64,000 nucleotides of DNA, taken from assembly GCF_001652915.1 (NCBI RefSeq), contig NZ_BBQI01000076.1:1-64000 (forward strand), given 5' to 3'. The position numbers and the translations under genes were made by a program. The notes beneath the pieces are model-generated. The model made no database searches. It worked only from the letters and a program-made list of their open reading frames with translations, and was not told the DNA's origin. This document shows positions 9,246-18,149 of this stretch, in pieces. Source of the DNA: Cupriavidus sp. D384 (GTDB lineage Bacteria > Pseudomonadota > Gammaproteobacteria > Burkholderiales > Burkholderiaceae). Each line of letters begins with the position of its first letter. Position 1 is the first letter of the stretch.

Positions 9246-9791
9246 ATGCCTCGCGTCAGCGAAATCTCTCCCGATACCTTCGACCCGGCGCGCCGCGCAC
9301 TGTTCGACGCCTTCACCGGAAACGGCGCTCATTTCGCCGATCAGTTCTCGGTGCTAGCCCATGTGGGTCCCGCAGTCGATCATCTTCCGCAGTTGCTGCT
9401 GGAACTGAAAGCACGCAATGGGGTGTCCTATCGCTATATCGAGATGGCAATCGTGGTCGTCTCCCTGCTCAACGACTGCGAATACTGCGTGGCCAATCAC
9501 GCGCCGCGGCTGGAAGTGGAAGGGATCAGCGAAGCGGGCGCGCGCAAGCTGCTCGACTACGCCGATCACCCCGAACTGTCGGACATCGACAAGCTCGTCG
9601 TCGAATACGTGATCGCTGTCACGCAGCAGCCACAACGCATTCGCGACCACGTGTTCACGCGGCTGCGCGCACATTTCAGCGAGGCACAGATCGTTGAGCT
9701 GACGCTGCGCATCTCGCTGTGCGGCTTTTTCAACCGCTTCAATCAGGCACTGCAGATTGGCGAAGACGCCACCGCGGTACATCCGGCCTGA
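9246..9791 (+). CDS. Carboxymuconolactone decarboxylase/AhpD-fold protein
   Basis: A 181-residue all-helical protein starting MPRVSEISPDTFDPARRALF. The AhpD-type redox motif is visible as NDCEYCVANH (CxxC followed by His). It starts 19 bases after the monooxygenase gene, with GGAG upstream, and is followed after 36 bases by the binding-protein gene. Members act as gamma-carboxymuconolactone decarboxylases or as peroxidase/disulfide-exchange partners. The intact CxxC-x3-H favours the peroxidase-like subfamily. In this operon it may remove peroxide formed by uncoupled flavin oxygenation; that is inference. Confidence 0.85.
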   Translation: MPRVSEISPDTFDPARRALFDAFTGNGAHFADQFSVLAHVGPAVDHLPQLLLELKARNGVSYRYIEMAIVVVSLLNDCEYCVANHAPRLEVEGISEAGARKLLDYADHPELSDIDKLVVEYVIAVTQQPQRIRDHVFTRLRAHFSEAQIVELTLRISLCGFFNRFNQALQIGEDATAVHPA

Positions 9792-9827
9792 CGCACCCCT
9801 TTTTCCATTTCGTCCGTCTTCATTCGC

Positions 9828-11072
9828 ATGTCTGACATTTCGTCGCTTATCTCGTTGCAGCGCCGCGCGTGGCTGCGCGCCGCTGGCGTCGGCGCGGCCG
9901 CCCTGGCCCTGCCCACCCTTTCCCTCGCACAGGACAATGGTCCGATCCGAATTGGCATCCTCGCACCGCTGAGCGGCGGTGGCGGTGCCTATGGTGCCGG
10001 CATGGCCAACGCCGCGCGCAAGGCCGCCGACTACATCAACAGCCAGGCCGGGGGGCTGCTGGGCGGCCGCAAGATCGAGATCCTGGTCGAAGACGACGAA
10101 AGCAATCCGACGGCAGGTGTTGCGGCGGCGCGCAAACTGCTTGACGTTTCGAAGGTGAACGCGATTGTCGGCGTGTGGAGCAGCGCCGTGGCCATGGCCG
10201 TCAAGCCGCTGACGATCGAGCGCGGCGTGCCGTTGTTCGTGACAGGATCGGGCGACGAAGTCACGCAGGGCGACAACAAGGGCTTGGTGTGGCGATTCCA
10301 GGCGCGCGGCAGCGATTGGGGCACGGTGTTCGCGCGCGCCGCCGCGAAGGACGGCGCACACAAGGCATCGCTGCTGGTGCTGCAGACGCCGTTCACGCTG
10401 AGCATGGTCGATCCGTTCGTCAACACGTTTAAGAAATCGGGCGGTCAGATTCTGGACGTCGTCTACTACAACCCGAACCAGCCCTCCTACCGCGCCGAAG
10501 TGGAAAAGGTGTTCGCGCGCAAGCCTGATGCGGTGTTCATTCCCAGCTACCTGCCCGACCTGTCGGCGATTTCGCGCGAGGTGTATCGCAGCGGCTTCAG
10601 TGATACGCGTCTCTACGCCAACTCGTCCGCCGCCGACGCCGAAGGCGCGTTCATCAAGAACGTAGGCAAGCAGGTGGCCGAAGGCATCCACCACATCCAG
10701 TCGATCCCGCCCGCCTCGTCCACGGCGTACAAGACCTTCGCGCGCGAAGCCGGCATTCCGTCAGGCACACTCGCCATCTTCCCGTCGAATGTGTGGGACG
10801 AAATCTCGGTGCTGGCACTGGCCATCGAACGCGCCGGCAGCGCCGACCCGAAGGTATTTGCGAAGGCGATCCTGCCCGTGGTCAATGGGCCTGGCAAGGC
10901 GGTGGAGAATCCGGTGGACGGCCTGAAAGCCATTCGCGCAAAGCAGGCCATCGCCTACAGTGGTGCGGGTTCGCAGTTCCAGTTCACGCCGACCGGCGAT
11001 CAATTGAATCGCGAGTACGGGCACTTCGTGATTCGCGATGGCGCCAACCACCTGGTGGACGTCCTCAAGTAA
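9828..11072 (+). CDS. ABC transporter substrate-binding protein, branched-chain amino acid type
   Basis: A 414-residue periplasmic-binding protein of the Leu/Ile/Val class. The N-terminus has a twin-arginine-like signal (QRRAWLRAAGVGAAALALPT) ending near AQDN. The mature part begins IRIGILAPLSGGGGAYG, the standard opening of the family, and contains LVEDDESNPTAGVAAARKLL. The Tat-like signal suggests export in a folded form, which is common for this family in Burkholderiales. It supplies ligand to the two permeases and two ATPases that follow. Its stop overlaps the next start (TAATG). Confidence 0.9.
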   Translation: MSDISSLISLQRRAWLRAAGVGAAALALPTLSLAQDNGPIRIGILAPLSGGGGAYGAGMANAARKAADYINSQAGGLLGGRKIEILVEDDESNPTAGVAAARKLLDVSKVNAIVGVWSSAVAMAVKPLTIERGVPLFVTGSGDEVTQGDNKGLVWRFQARGSDWGTVFARAAAKDGAHKASLLVLQTPFTLSMVDPFVNTFKKSGGQILDVVYYNPNQPSYRAEVEKVFARKPDAVFIPSYLPDLSAISREVYRSGFSDTRLYANSSAADAEGAFIKNVGKQVAEGIHHIQSIPPASSTAYKTFAREAGIPSGTLAIFPSNVWDEISVLALAIERAGSADPKVFAKAILPVVNGPGKAVENPVDGLKAIRAKQAIAYSGAGSQFQFTPTGDQLNREYGHFVIRDGANHLVDVLK

Positions 11073-11842
11073 TGCGTAGTGCTGCCACCCTGTCAGCCAC
11101 GTCGCTGAACATTGCATTCGGCGGCCTGCGCGCGTTGGACAACGCCACCCTTACCCTGCAGCCTGGGCGCATCACCGGCATCATCGGCCCCAACGGCGCG
11201 GGCAAGACGACGCTGTTCAACGTCCTTGCGGGTGTGCTGCGGCCCGATTCCGGGCGCGTCGCGCTGGGCGATGTCGATATTACAGCGCTGCCCGTGCATC
11301 GCCGCGCCCGCCACGGGGTGGCGCGCACCTTCCAGCTCGCGCGCGAGCTGGACAGCCTGACGGTGCTAGAAAACCTGCTGCTGGCCATGCCGGCGCATCC
11401 CGGCGAGCGTTTCTGGAACTTGCTGTTCGCGCGTGGGCGCGTGCAGGCGGCCGAACGACAGGCCATTGATCGCGCACGGAGGTTGCTCGAACGGGCTCGG
11501 CTCCTGCCGCTGGCCAACCAGCTGGCCGGCGGCCTGTCGGGCGGTCAGAAGAAGCTGCTGGAGTTGTGCCGCACGCTGATGGCCGATCCGTCGATCGTCC
11601 TGCTGGACGAGCCGGCGGCGGGCGTCAATCCGGTGCTGATGGAATCGCTGGGGCGTTTCATATCCGATCTGCGCGACGAGGGCATGACCTTTGCGCTGGT
11701 CGAGCACAACATGGACATGGTCGCCGCGCTGAGCGATCACGTCTACGTCTTCGCGCAAGGCGCCGTGCTCACCGAAGGTAGCTTCGCCGACGTGACGGCC
11801 GACACGCGCGTGCGCGCCGCATACCTCGGGGAAATCGTATGA
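11072..11842 (+). CDS. ABC transporter ATP-binding protein, LivG type
   Basis: A 256-residue ATPase. The start at 11072 overlaps the previous TAA. Walker A is GPNGAGKTT, the signature is LSGGQKKLLEL, Walker B is IVLLDEPAAGVNP and the switch histidine is in ALVEHNMDMV. ALPVHRRARHGVARTFQ and the EPAAGVNP form are typical of LivG rather than LivF. It pairs with the LivF-type ATPase that follows to energise import at the inner membrane. Confidence 0.92.
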   Translation: MRSAATLSATSLNIAFGGLRALDNATLTLQPGRITGIIGPNGAGKTTLFNVLAGVLRPDSGRVALGDVDITALPVHRRARHGVARTFQLARELDSLTVLENLLLAMPAHPGERFWNLLFARGRVQAAERQAIDRARRLLERARLLPLANQLAGGLSGGQKKLLELCRTLMADPSIVLLDEPAAGVNPVLMESLGRFISDLRDEGMTFALVEHNMDMVAALSDHVYVFAQGAVLTEGSFADVTADTRVRAAYLGEIV

Positions 11843-12648
11843 CCCTCGCCCTGCAACTGGACGGGATTAGCGCGGGCTACCACGGCAAGCGCATCATCCA
11901 CGACGTCTCGCTGCACATCCCGGCGGGCGGTGCCGTCACCGTGATCGGCCCCAACGGATCCGGAAAGTCGACCCTGCTGAAAGCCGTCGTCGGCCTGCTG
12001 CCGCTGGCATCGGGCACGCTGACGCTAGGCGCGCGCCAGATCGGTCCGCTCGATGCGCCAGCACGCACGCGGCTGGGGATTGGCTACGTACCGCAGGAAC
12101 ACAATGTCTTTCCGAACCTGAGCGTGCTGGACAACCTCAAGCTCGGCTGGGAAGGCGTGCAGGGCAACCGGCCCGATGGAGACCGGAGCAAGGGCCCATC
12201 ACAACGCGCGCATCTTGACGCCGTGCTGGCGCTGTTCCCCGAAATCGCCACGCGGCTGCGAAGCGCTGCCGGCCTGCTGAGCGGCGGTCAACGCCAGATG
12301 GCGGCCATGGCTGCCGCGCTGATGCAGCAACCCTCTGTGCTCGTGCTCGATGAACCTTCCGCGGGACTGTCACCGCGCAACGCCGCGCTGCTGTTCGAAC
12401 GCATCGCCGACGTACGCCGTACCGGCGTGACCCTGTTGATGATCGAACAGAACGTGCGGCTGGGACTCACGGTCGCCGATCACGGCGTTGTACTTGTCAA
12501 CGGCCAGGTACGAAGGCAGCGTCCCGCGCAGGCGCTGCTGAACGACGACGATCTGCCGCGCCTGTTCTTCGGCCACGACCTCGAGGCACTCACTGACGCT
12601 GACACTACTGCTTCAGCCGACACTCCCGATAGCACCGTTCCCGCATGA
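11839..12648 (+). CDS. ABC transporter ATP-binding protein, LivF type
   Basis: A 269-residue ATPase with Walker A GPNGSGKST, signature LSGGQRQMAAMA, Walker B VLVLDEPSAGLSP and switch region MIEQNVRL. RLGIGYVPQEHNVFPNLSVLDNL is characteristic of LivF. Its ATG overlaps the LivG stop (ATGA), indicating translational coupling. It has a low-complexity threonine/serine-rich C-terminal tail of about 20 residues that LivF proteins usually lack. Confidence 0.92.
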   Translation: MTLALQLDGISAGYHGKRIIHDVSLHIPAGGAVTVIGPNGSGKSTLLKAVVGLLPLASGTLTLGARQIGPLDAPARTRLGIGYVPQEHNVFPNLSVLDNLKLGWEGVQGNRPDGDRSKGPSQRAHLDAVLALFPEIATRLRSAAGLLSGGQRQMAAMAAALMQQPSVLVLDEPSAGLSPRNAALLFERIADVRRTGVTLLMIEQNVRLGLTVADHGVVLVNGQVRRQRPAQALLNDDDLPRLFFGHDLEALTDADTTASADTPDSTVPA

Positions 12649-13505
12649 TCCAGACTTTATTCAACGGCGTGGTCACGGGACTGTTGGTCGCCCTGCCCGC
12701 GCTGGCGCTCGCCCTGACGTTCAGTGTGCTGCGCTTTGCCAACTTCGCCATCGGCGCCATGCTGACCGCCGGGGGCTACATCGTCTACGCGTTCAATGCC
12801 GGCCTTGGTTGGCCGCTGCTGCCGTCGGCGCTGGCCGGCGCCGTCCTCGGCGGCCTGCTCGCCGTACTGGTCGATACCGTCGTGTACCGGCGATTGCGCG
12901 ATCGATCGGGCGTGGCGCTGCTCGTCGCCAGCATGGGCGTCGCATTCGTGCTGGAGAACGCAGTCCGTTTCATAGCGGGCAACGCCGCCGTCGGTTACGA
13001 GGTGGATCCCGCGCGCCCACTGCGTGTGGCCGGCTTGCGCATCAACCATGAACAGTTGCTGATCGCGGCGGTGAGCCTGTTCACGCTGCTGGCCATCTGG
13101 GGCTTGTTGCGGCTGACATCGCTGGGGCGGGCCATGCGCGCCGTGGCGGACAACCCGTCGCTGGCCGCCGCGCGCGGCATCGTCGGTAATCGCGTGATCG
13201 GCATCACATGGTTCATCGCGGGCGCGCTTGCGACGGCTGCCGGCACGCTGATCGGGCTCGATGCCACGCTGGACCCGCAGATGGGCTGGAACTACGTGAT
13301 CCAGGTTTTTGCCGCAGCCATCCTCGGTGGTATCGCACATCCGATGGCTGCCGTGTTTGGCGCGCTGGCGCTGGGCGTGATAGCCGAGCTTTCCACGCTG
13401 ATTGTTCCGCCCCACTACCGACCGCTCGTCGCATTCGCGGTCCTCACCGCGCTGCTGCTGGTGCGGCCCTGGGGCGTTTTCGGTACGGCCCGCATTGCAA
13501 AATGA
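12645..13505 (+). CDS. ABC transporter permease, LivH type
   Basis: A 286-residue membrane protein with about eight hydrophobic segments. It begins MIQTLFNGVVTGLLVALPAL and contains the family strings TFSVLRFANFAIGAMLTAGG and LGRAMRAVADNPSLAAARGI, the cytoplasmic loop that couples to the ATPase. ATGA overlaps link it to LivF before it and LivM after it. Length and order are normal for LivH. Confidence 0.92.
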   Translation: MIQTLFNGVVTGLLVALPALALALTFSVLRFANFAIGAMLTAGGYIVYAFNAGLGWPLLPSALAGAVLGGLLAVLVDTVVYRRLRDRSGVALLVASMGVAFVLENAVRFIAGNAAVGYEVDPARPLRVAGLRINHEQLLIAAVSLFTLLAIWGLLRLTSLGRAMRAVADNPSLAAARGIVGNRVIGITWFIAGALATAAGTLIGLDATLDPQMGWNYVIQVFAAAILGGIAHPMAAVFGALALGVIAELSTLIVPPHYRPLVAFAVLTALLLVRPWGVFGTARIAK

Positions 13506-14371
13506 CAACCTACCTAATCTCCATCCTCGTGCTGGTGTCGATTGCCGGCATCGCCGCGCTGTCGCTCAATCTGCAATGGGGCCTGACCGGCATGGTCAAC
13601 TTTGGGCTGTTCGGGTTCTACATGCTGGCGGCCTACGTGTATGCGCAACTGGCCGCCACGGGCGCATCGCCCTGGCTCGCGCTGGCCGGCGCGATTGCCG
13701 TCAGTGGCATCGCCAGCGCGCTGACCAGCCTGATCTCGATGCGGCTGGCCGACGACTACCTGGCGATCGTGACGCTGGCGTTTGCGGAATGCCTTCGACT
13801 GATCGTGATCCACGAAGACTGGCTCACGCGCGGCAGCTTGGGCATTGCCAACATCTCGCGTCCCGTGGCCAATGACGGCGCCTTCTTGCTGCTAGCGCTG
13901 GCGGCATTGCTGCTCAGCTTCCTGCTGCTTGAAACGATTGCACGCTCACCGCTGGGACGCGCCGCACGCGCCTTGCGGGACGACCCCCTCGTGGCGGCCA
14001 CACTGGGCAAGGACGTGCTGTGGCTGCGTGTGCGCCTGTTCGGCATCGGCGGCGCAGTCACTGGCGTGGCCGGCGCGCTGCATGCCGCCTACTACCAGTA
14101 CATCGATCCCACGCAGTTCGGGCCCATCATCACCGCCTATGCGTTCATGGGCGTCATCATCGGCGGACGCGGCAGCAATCGTGGTGTGCTGCTGAGCGCG
14201 TTTACGGTGATCCTGTTGCTCGAAGGTACGCGCTTCCTGAACGACCAGGTCGGCTGGATGACGCCCGCGCAACTGGCGGCGCTGCGGCTCATGTTGATCG
14301 GGATCGCGCTTATCGCAGCCTTGATAGTGAGGCCCGCTGGATTGTTAGCGGAGCACCGACTGAAGGTATAA
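13502..14371 (+). CDS. ABC transporter permease, LivM type
   Basis: A 289-residue membrane protein starting MTTYLISILVLVSIAGIAAL, with LQWGLTGMVNFGLFGFYML near the N-terminus and the EAA-like loop SPLGRAARALRDDPLVAATL. It is somewhat shorter than many LivM proteins, which carry extra N-terminal helices. It starts inside the LivH stop (ATGA), and is the last gene of the operon that begins at 7826. Confidence 0.92.
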   Translation: MTTYLISILVLVSIAGIAALSLNLQWGLTGMVNFGLFGFYMLAAYVYAQLAATGASPWLALAGAIAVSGIASALTSLISMRLADDYLAIVTLAFAECLRLIVIHEDWLTRGSLGIANISRPVANDGAFLLLALAALLLSFLLLETIARSPLGRAARALRDDPLVAATLGKDVLWLRVRLFGIGGAVTGVAGALHAAYYQYIDPTQFGPIITAYAFMGVIIGGRGSNRGVLLSAFTVILLLEGTRFLNDQVGWMTPAQLAALRLMLIGIALIAALIVRPAGLLAEHRLKV

Positions 14372-14506
14372 CTCTCGATACCGCTATTGGCCGTCGAGGT
14401 CGTGTGTATCCGGCTCGACCAGTCGACCATGTGCATCGAAACGGAATCGAAGCGGGGCTGCCCCGAGCCCGGCTCGGAATGCACCTATTTTTTGAAACTG
14501 GTCCAG

Positions 14507-15313
14507 ATGAAACCCCTTTCCCAGGCAGCAGCAGATCAGTTTTCGACAATCCAGTTCCTGCTCACGGACATGGATGAAACATTGACACATCAAGGCCGTC
14601 TATCTGCGGAGACCTACACTGCGCTGGAAAAGTTGCAGACCAGCGGCATTCATGTCGTGCCAGTCACGGCGGCCCCCGCCGGATGGTGCGACCAGATGGC
14701 CCGCATGTGGCCGGTAGACGGTGTCATCGCCGAGAACGGCGGCTTGTTTCTACAGCGAAGTCCAGACGGACTCGGCGTAGATAGGCAATTTTGGCATCCG
14801 CCCGAACACATCGAGCATGTACGTGAACAACTGAAGTCGATCGCTGGGGTTGTCGAGAAGATGGCGCCCGATGCACAACAGGCCGACGATCAAGTGTTTC
14901 GATTGACGAGCCTAGCTTATCGACGCACCGATAACGATGCCGATCACCGCATCGTCGATGTGCTGAGACAGGCGGGAGCAAACGCGACAATCAATAACCT
15001 TTGGGTTCTTGGCTGGTTAGGGGACTACGACAAGCTGACAATGTCATTGCGAGTACTAGCCAACGCATACGGCGTCAATGCTGAAACAGCCCACGAAGTT
15101 GTCGCCTATTCCGGCGACTCCGCCAACGACGCACCAATGTTCGAGTTCTTTAAGCACACGGCAGGCGTTAGCACGGTGATTGATTGCCTTCCTCAGTTGC
15201 CGATTCCACCCCAGTGGATTACACACGGCCCTGGAGGGCCTGGCTTCGTAGAATTCTCCAATGCCATTCTTCGCTCCGCTTCAACGAACGCTCGCGACGC
15301 GTCCGAGCGATAG
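14507..15313 (+). CDS. HAD-superfamily hydrolase
   Basis: A HAD phosphatase of about 268 residues. Motif I is LLTDMDETLT (nucleophile Asp and acid/base Asp). VVPVTAAPAGW takes the place of motif II, and motif IV is YSGDSANDAPMF. The pattern and the alpha/beta cap between motifs resemble type IIB (Cof/mannosyl-3-phosphoglycerate phosphatase/sucrose-phosphatase) enzymes. The start is uncertain: the ATG at 14507 leaves a sensible 18-residue lead into motif I but has a weak ribosome site; in-frame ATGs at 14387 and 14429 would add unlikely residues. It lies 136 bases beyond the Liv operon and may be separate. The substrate is unknown. Confidence 0.8.
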   Translation: MKPLSQAAADQFSTIQFLLTDMDETLTHQGRLSAETYTALEKLQTSGIHVVPVTAAPAGWCDQMARMWPVDGVIAENGGLFLQRSPDGLGVDRQFWHPPEHIEHVREQLKSIAGVVEKMAPDAQQADDQVFRLTSLAYRRTDNDADHRIVDVLRQAGANATINNLWVLGWLGDYDKLTMSLRVLANAYGVNAETAHEVVAYSGDSANDAPMFEFFKHTAGVSTVIDCLPQLPIPPQWITHGPGGPGFVEFSNAILRSASTNARDASER

Positions 15314-15582
15314 ACCTTGGGGCGGCTGCTTTACCACCAAGCCGACTCCTTCAGAGATCCCGGCCGCGGTCCGAGGCTCCGGTAGTTGCCCTGACACCCA
15401 TACCTTACCAGGATGAGCCAACAGCCCTGGCCGGCCAAGGGACTGAGTCGCTGGCGCGGAAACGCTACTCTCCAGTTGTAAACCTGGGCAGCTGCAGACT
15501 AGCGGGGGCGTTGAAGCTCAGGACACTTTGGCAGATTAACATCGGAACACGGGCGGACCGACTGCACTCGCCAACGTGGCGT

Positions 15583-16770
15583 TCAGTACAAGCGATCGAT
15601 TAGAAATCGCTCGGGCTTCTTGCCAAGCCACGCGGGAGCCCTACCGCGCCCCGACCAGGTCTGGCCCGTCTTGGGATCGCGGTACCGCGGACGCGGCGCG
15701 GCCTTCGTCGCGGTTGGAACAGCGCGGGCCGCGGCCTCGACTTTGGGCTTGCGCGCAATGTCGTCAACGCTGAGGTCGTACTCCTGCATTAACTGCTGAA
15801 TCTCCGCCACGACCTTTGGCACTTCCGTGGCGCGCAACCGCTGAAGTTGCGCATTGATAGATGCTAGCTGAGCGAGCAGCGAGGATATGGACTGCCTTTG
15901 GGTCGCAATGGGCGCTTTTTGCTTCTGTCGCGCCGTACGAGTTGGCGTTTGGTGGGTCCGCGCTTCCGAGGCAGCCTCTCCTCCAGGCGGTGCTATCTGC
16001 TTCGGTCCGTGCTTCCGGGTTGGAGACTCTTGATTCGTGACTTCCGCACCGGCAACCTCAGCTAGGATTATCGGGTTCGGACCGCGCTTCGGGGTCTGCC
16101 TCTCTTCCGGCGAAGCTTTCGGAGCGGCAGTTTCGATAAGCTCTTTGGCCTTCCGTCCGCGTTTCCGGGTTGGGCCCTTTTGAGTTGTGACTTCCGGAGC
16201 AGCAACCTCGGCTAGGGCTCCAGGCTTCCGACCGCGCTTCGGGGCTCGCGTGGCTTCTGGCGCAGCTCCCCGAGCTGTGGCATAACGCGACGCAGCCGGG
16301 GCGTGCGACTCCGTCAATTCGTCACGGGAGAAGATTTCGGTCGGTTCCTCCGTGTCCAGGACTTCAACCGGGACTTCGGGCACGGATTCAAAGGTCGCTT
16401 CCGAGGGTGCGGCTTCAAGGGGCGCTTCCGGCGAGCCGGATTCCGTCAACGATTCCGATTCAGTCACTCCCATCGGTTCCTCGGCTGCCTTTTCCGTCGA
16501 AGCGTCAGGGGCCGTATAACGCCGCCGGCGCCGATATGACACGGTCGCCGTCGGGCCGCCACCCCGGCTTGTCGACCAGAAGTCCGAGCGTTGAGCCTGA
16601 GAGTCAACGCTTCCAATACCGACGCATGCATCACTGGCTTCATCGCTGAAACAATCCGCGTCGCGCATCGCCTCAGCTATGGGAAGCTCCATCTGACCAA
16701 GCCCGTCCGTCGCATCGCTCGCGATAACCGGCTCAACCTTTAGCTGGGGGGCCAATTCGTTCTCCTTCAT
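15583..16770 (-). CDS. H-NS-family protein with long AT-hook-like extension
   Basis: From the ATG at 16770 the protein has 395 residues, about three times the usual 95-135 of beta-proteobacterial H-NS proteins. The last 100 residues are a normal H-NS: coiled coil at about 294-338 (SISSLLAQLASINAQLQRLR) and DNA-binding domain at 362-395 with YRDPKTGQTWSGRGRAPAWL. Before it lie five repeats of about 25 residues, starting near 176, 201, 226, 251 and 276, each opening with a basic core (PKRGRKPG, TRKRGRKAK, PKRGPNP, TRKHGPKQ, TRTARQKQK) followed by an alanine/glutamate stretch. The first two cores are close to AT-hooks. Residues 90-165 are acidic. A GTG at 16779 is an alternative start. It probably silences AT-rich foreign DNA; the neighbourhood is accessory DNA. 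Confidence 0.88.
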   Translation of the reverse strand: MKENELAPQLKVEPVIASDATDGLGQMELPIAEAMRDADCFSDEASDACVGIGSVDSQAQRSDFWSTSRGGGPTATVSYRRRRRYTAPDASTEKAAEEPMGVTESESLTESGSPEAPLEAAPSEATFESVPEVPVEVLDTEEPTEIFSRDELTESHAPAASRYATARGAAPEATRAPKRGRKPGALAEVAAPEVTTQKGPTRKRGRKAKELIETAAPKASPEERQTPKRGPNPIILAEVAGAEVTNQESPTRKHGPKQIAPPGGEAASEARTHQTPTRTARQKQKAPIATQRQSISSLLAQLASINAQLQRLRATEVPKVVAEIQQLMQEYDLSVDDIARKPKVEAAARAVPTATKAAPRPRYRDPKTGQTWSGRGRAPAWLGKKPERFLIDRLY

Positions 16771-16880
16771 TGAAGTCACTGCACGTGCAGTCGCTTCCTA
16801 ATCCCGTGGACGGTGAGACCTTGTCTCTTGCGTGTCGCGTTGCGACGCTAGCCGAATGGGCGGTACCGTTGTATCACACG

Positions 16881-16928
16881 TTCTCACATGTTTTGAGAAT
16901 TCTCAAAAAGCATGAGAATAGATGAGAA
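16881..16928. promoter_or_regulatory. Cluster of five TGAGAA half-sites
   Basis: Five copies of TGAGAA occur in 48 bases: inverted at 16881 and 16900, direct at 16894, 16913 and 16923. The central pair forms the perfect palindrome TTTGAGAATTCTCAAA. The cluster lies about 110 bases upstream of the H-NS-like gene (minus strand), in an AT-rich patch of the 433-base gap 16771-17203. It is probably an operator in the promoter region; the binding protein is unknown. Nothing else is visible in that gap. Confidence 0.6.
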
Positions 16929-17203
16929 CGGCCTTCCCGACCCTCTTTTGGCGTGCGTCGGCCCGACCCAGGGAGGTAGATCGCAATTTATGTTAAATGC
17001 GATGCGTAGGTCGGAACGATAGTTCAACTTGCGGACTACACCTCGATGTCGGCCCTCCCCGACCGCCCCACCATCAGTGAGCATTAGCTCGGTCGGCTCA
17101 AGCTGGCCACAAGCTGACGCTCGGGGTCGCGACACCGAAAGGCTGTCCAATCTCGCCAGAAGCGGCGCGCTGCAGGCCGAGCACGGCCAGCGCTCAGATT
17201 GAG

Positions 17204-17974
17204 TTATCCGAAGTTCCGGTACCCGAAACTGAAATCTGCGATTTTATCCACCGTCTTGATCACTCTGTCAGGCAGCTCCGGAAACTCCGGCTTGATGGCT
17301 GCAAAGAACGCTTGAGTCTCCGTCCAGAAATACTCCGGGACACCATCCACGGCAAGATTCGCGAAGATTGTTCCCTGCTTGAAGTTTCGCTCGAGTAACA
17401 CAGTCGCACGCTGAAGCTTCGTTTGCCACTTGAAAGGATAGACGTCTTTCTGGTCGTCCTCCATCTTGTCTTTCGGTGCAACAAGCGCTGTTCCATGTGC
17501 AAGCACATTGCGCAACGTAAAGAGGCTTTCAATAGCTTCAAAGGTTGTTGAAGGAACGATCACCGACATCTTCATATCGAGATAATCTTGATATTGTCCC
17601 TTAAGATTCTCCCATCCGCCGTTCAGTTCAGCATTCATGTGAAACAGTTCGACCAATCGCTCGGAGCTCGTCGGCCCCGTTCTACCCTCAGCGACGGCCC
17701 TTTCGATTGCCGCGCGGCGATCGCCCAAAACTCTATCCGAAAGGATGCTCCGCATGGTCCCCTCCACGATGGCCGCATTCAGGGACAGCAGATTGAAGGT
17801 GGTGGCGTAGAAATCGAAAGTTTGTCGTGGTGGGACGGGTGCCGATGGAGCGCCACTCAACTCCCTCTCCATACTGGCCGACCTTCGCATCTTCTTGTGT
17901 TCACGGGCGACGAAATCGTATGCGTGCAGAAGCGAAGTGGAGGTCTCCAGTCCGATATGATGGTCAATAGTCAT
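17204..17974 (-). CDS. HEPN-motif protein of unknown function
   Basis: A 256-residue soluble, mostly helical protein. The start is the ATG at 17974, eight bases after GGAG; an in-frame GTG 12 bases earlier is less likely. LFTLRNVLAHGT at about residues 151-162 carries the Rx4H pattern (Arg155, Asn156, His160) that marks HEPN RNase domains. The upstream helices (FDFYATTFNLLSLNAAIVEG) fit the first half of such a fold. HEPN proteins in accessory DNA are often ribonucleases of toxin-antitoxin or abortive-infection systems. It is divergent from the PD-(D/E)XK-like gene at 18150 with 175 bases between. HEPN assignment is from one motif, so moderate confidence. Confidence 0.6.
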   Translation of the reverse strand: MTIDHHIGLETSTSLLHAYDFVAREHKKMRRSASMERELSGAPSAPVPPRQTFDFYATTFNLLSLNAAIVEGTMRSILSDRVLGDRRAAIERAVAEGRTGPTSSERLVELFHMNAELNGGWENLKGQYQDYLDMKMSVIVPSTTFEAIESLFTLRNVLAHGTALVAPKDKMEDDQKDVYPFKWQTKLQRATVLLERNFKQGTIFANLAVDGVPEYFWTETQAFFAAIKPEFPELPDRVIKTVDKIADFSFGYRNFG

Positions 17975-18149
17975 GTTCAACTCCACAGTTGGTCTGTCTT
18001 GCTGTCTTTCATACGAAGTCGTCGAGCCATCTCGCCCACGACAACGTCCAGGTCGTTCTCGGAGTTTACCTACCGCTCGTTCGGAAGCACATCGCTTTTG
18101 CGCATTTTCCAGCCGGCCCCAGCGGGTGCCATGTCGGAGAGAACCGCCA

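Noticed and set aside
9354..10694. A 446-codon minus-strand frame across the AhpD-fold and binding-protein genes
   Set aside because: Its composition is histidine/arginine-rich nonsense and the plus-strand genes are unmistakable.
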